Shown: positions 5,464 through 6,002 of the stretch, piece after piece
How positions within the stretch are numbered: the stretch's first letter is position 1
Layout of the letters: each line of letters begins with the position of its first letter
DNA from: Spirochaetes bacterium ADurb.Bin110
GTDB taxonomy: Bacteria; Spirochaetota; Spirochaetia; Treponematales; Rectinemataceae
DNA length: 6,002 nucleotides
Assembly: GCA_002070755.1 (NCBI GenBank)
Contig: MWDY01000143.1
Span: forward strand, 1-6,002
Direction of reading: 5' to 3'
Notes under the pieces: model-generated
What the model saw: the letters and a program-made list of their open reading frames with translations, nothing else
What the model was told of the DNA's origin: nothing
Database searches by the model: none
Made by a program: the position numbers and the translations under genes

Positions 5464-5756
5464 ATGGCGTTCAATGAGCTTCCCTTTGATCCGAGCATGA
5501 TGGTGCATTTCAGAAAGCGGTTGTCGGGGAATATTCTGAAAGAAATAAACGCGCTGATCATCGAGCGGCGGAAAGAAGAGGAGAAGAAGGCAGATGATGG
5601 TGAGCCTACTCAAGGGATTAAAGAGATAAAAATAAAGAGGCGCTGATCGCTGACGCGATCTTTTCACCTAAGGATATGCGATTTCCGAAGGATGTAGGCT
5701 TATTAAATCAGCCACGCTATGCTGAGCCCAATGGACAGGGCTACTACAGAAGCTGA
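5464..5756 (+). pseudogene. IS1182/IS5-type transposase remnant (N-terminal part)
   Basis: The frame from ATG 5464 contains FNELPFDPSMMVHFRKRLS, then an acidic and basic linker ending DDGEPTQG. This is the DUF772-type N-terminal block of IS1182/IS5 transposases. It stops at TGA 5644-5646. The continuation is in another frame from about 5640: ALIADAIFSPKDMRFPKDVG followed by LLNQPRYAE, ending at TGA 5754-5756. This matches the ADAT.AP.DIRYPQD..LLN block that carries the first catalytic Asp. So there is one frameshift near 5620-5640, truncation at the 5' side (about 60 or more residues missing) and loss of everything past the LLN block. The element is inactive. Confidence 0.8.
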
Positions 5757-5840
5757 ATAATGGAAGGGTCCAAATATTGGGGGCGCCCAAATCCACCTTA
5801 GCTTTTCAGAAAGTGGTCTTGCCAATGGGGCCTCGCTTAA
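5757..5840. other. Unassigned segment after the IS1182-type remnant
   Basis: No gene is recognised here. A TTGGG/CCCAA hairpin (5777-5790) has no following T-run and is not scored as a terminator. Confidence 0.4.
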
Positions 5841-6002
5841 AATGTAAAGGCCATTACACACCGGTTTCCTAACATTCTAGCAGGGAACCATGAGTTTTTG
5901 GCTAAATCGTGGCGTCCCTACGTCACAAAAGTTGTTATATCGCCATGCATGGTATTTGGTTTGATTTTTATTGGGTATCTGATGGGTATCTGGCGCAGTA
6001 TT
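5841..6002 (+). other. Unassigned open frame at the right edge
   Basis: After a TAA at 5838-5840 the frame stays open for 54 codons to the window end. It reads THRFPNILAGNHEFLAKSWR, then a hydrophobic stretch (VVISPCMVFGLIFIGYLMGI) that could span a membrane. The first ATG in frame is 5949, without a visible ribosome-binding site. An ATG at 5842 in another frame is followed at once by TAA. I do not recognise the protein. It may be the start of a membrane protein that continues to the right, a frameshifted remnant, or chance. Confidence 0.2.

Overview
The window looks like a decayed accessory region of a spirochaete chromosome, most likely a Treponema or Sphaerochaeta relative. The main clue is the ankyrin-repeat protein, whose secreted repeats (NPAVVTTLLNAGAKL type) resemble families I associate with treponemes. 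This assignment is recalled family knowledge, not a search result. Only three genes look intact: an arsenite S-adenosylmethionine methyltransferase (arsM, minus strand), a membrane-bound GGDEF diguanylate cyclase (plus strand), and a secreted ankyrin-repeat protein (plus strand). Everything between them is mostly the debris of at least four insertion-sequence families plus one broken metallopeptidase gene.

Layout: 3-92 is probably the very end of argH (argininosuccinate lyase), running in from the left. A short stub reading frame (99-224) follows it and runs into the 3' end of arsM (205-969, minus). Upstream of arsM lies a broken SprT/YgjP-like (DUF45) metallopeptidase, minus strand, about 1078-1427. 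A decayed IS21-type IstA transposase follows at about 1399-2126. The GGDEF gene (2171-3385) has a near-consensus sigma-70 promoter. A second, diverged copy of that 45-bp promoter segment lies downstream of the gene at 3483-3527. Then come an IS66 TnpB remnant (3636-3967), a minus-strand fragment of an integrase-core (ISNCY-like) transposase (3994-4341) with its upstream repeats (4373-4434), the ankyrin gene (4504-5253), an IS1182/IS5-type transposase remnant (5464-5756), and an unassigned open frame at the right edge.

The genes do not form one pathway. ArsM would methylate As(III) in the cytoplasm, the cyclase would make c-di-GMP at the inner membrane, and the ankyrin protein would act outside the cytoplasmic membrane. 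The window reads as a hotspot that has collected IS elements and cargo genes next to a housekeeping gene. I did not find a convincing new multi-gene system. The most unusual structures are the duplicated promoter segment flanking the cyclase gene and the nearly identical 102-bp repeats in the ankyrin gene.
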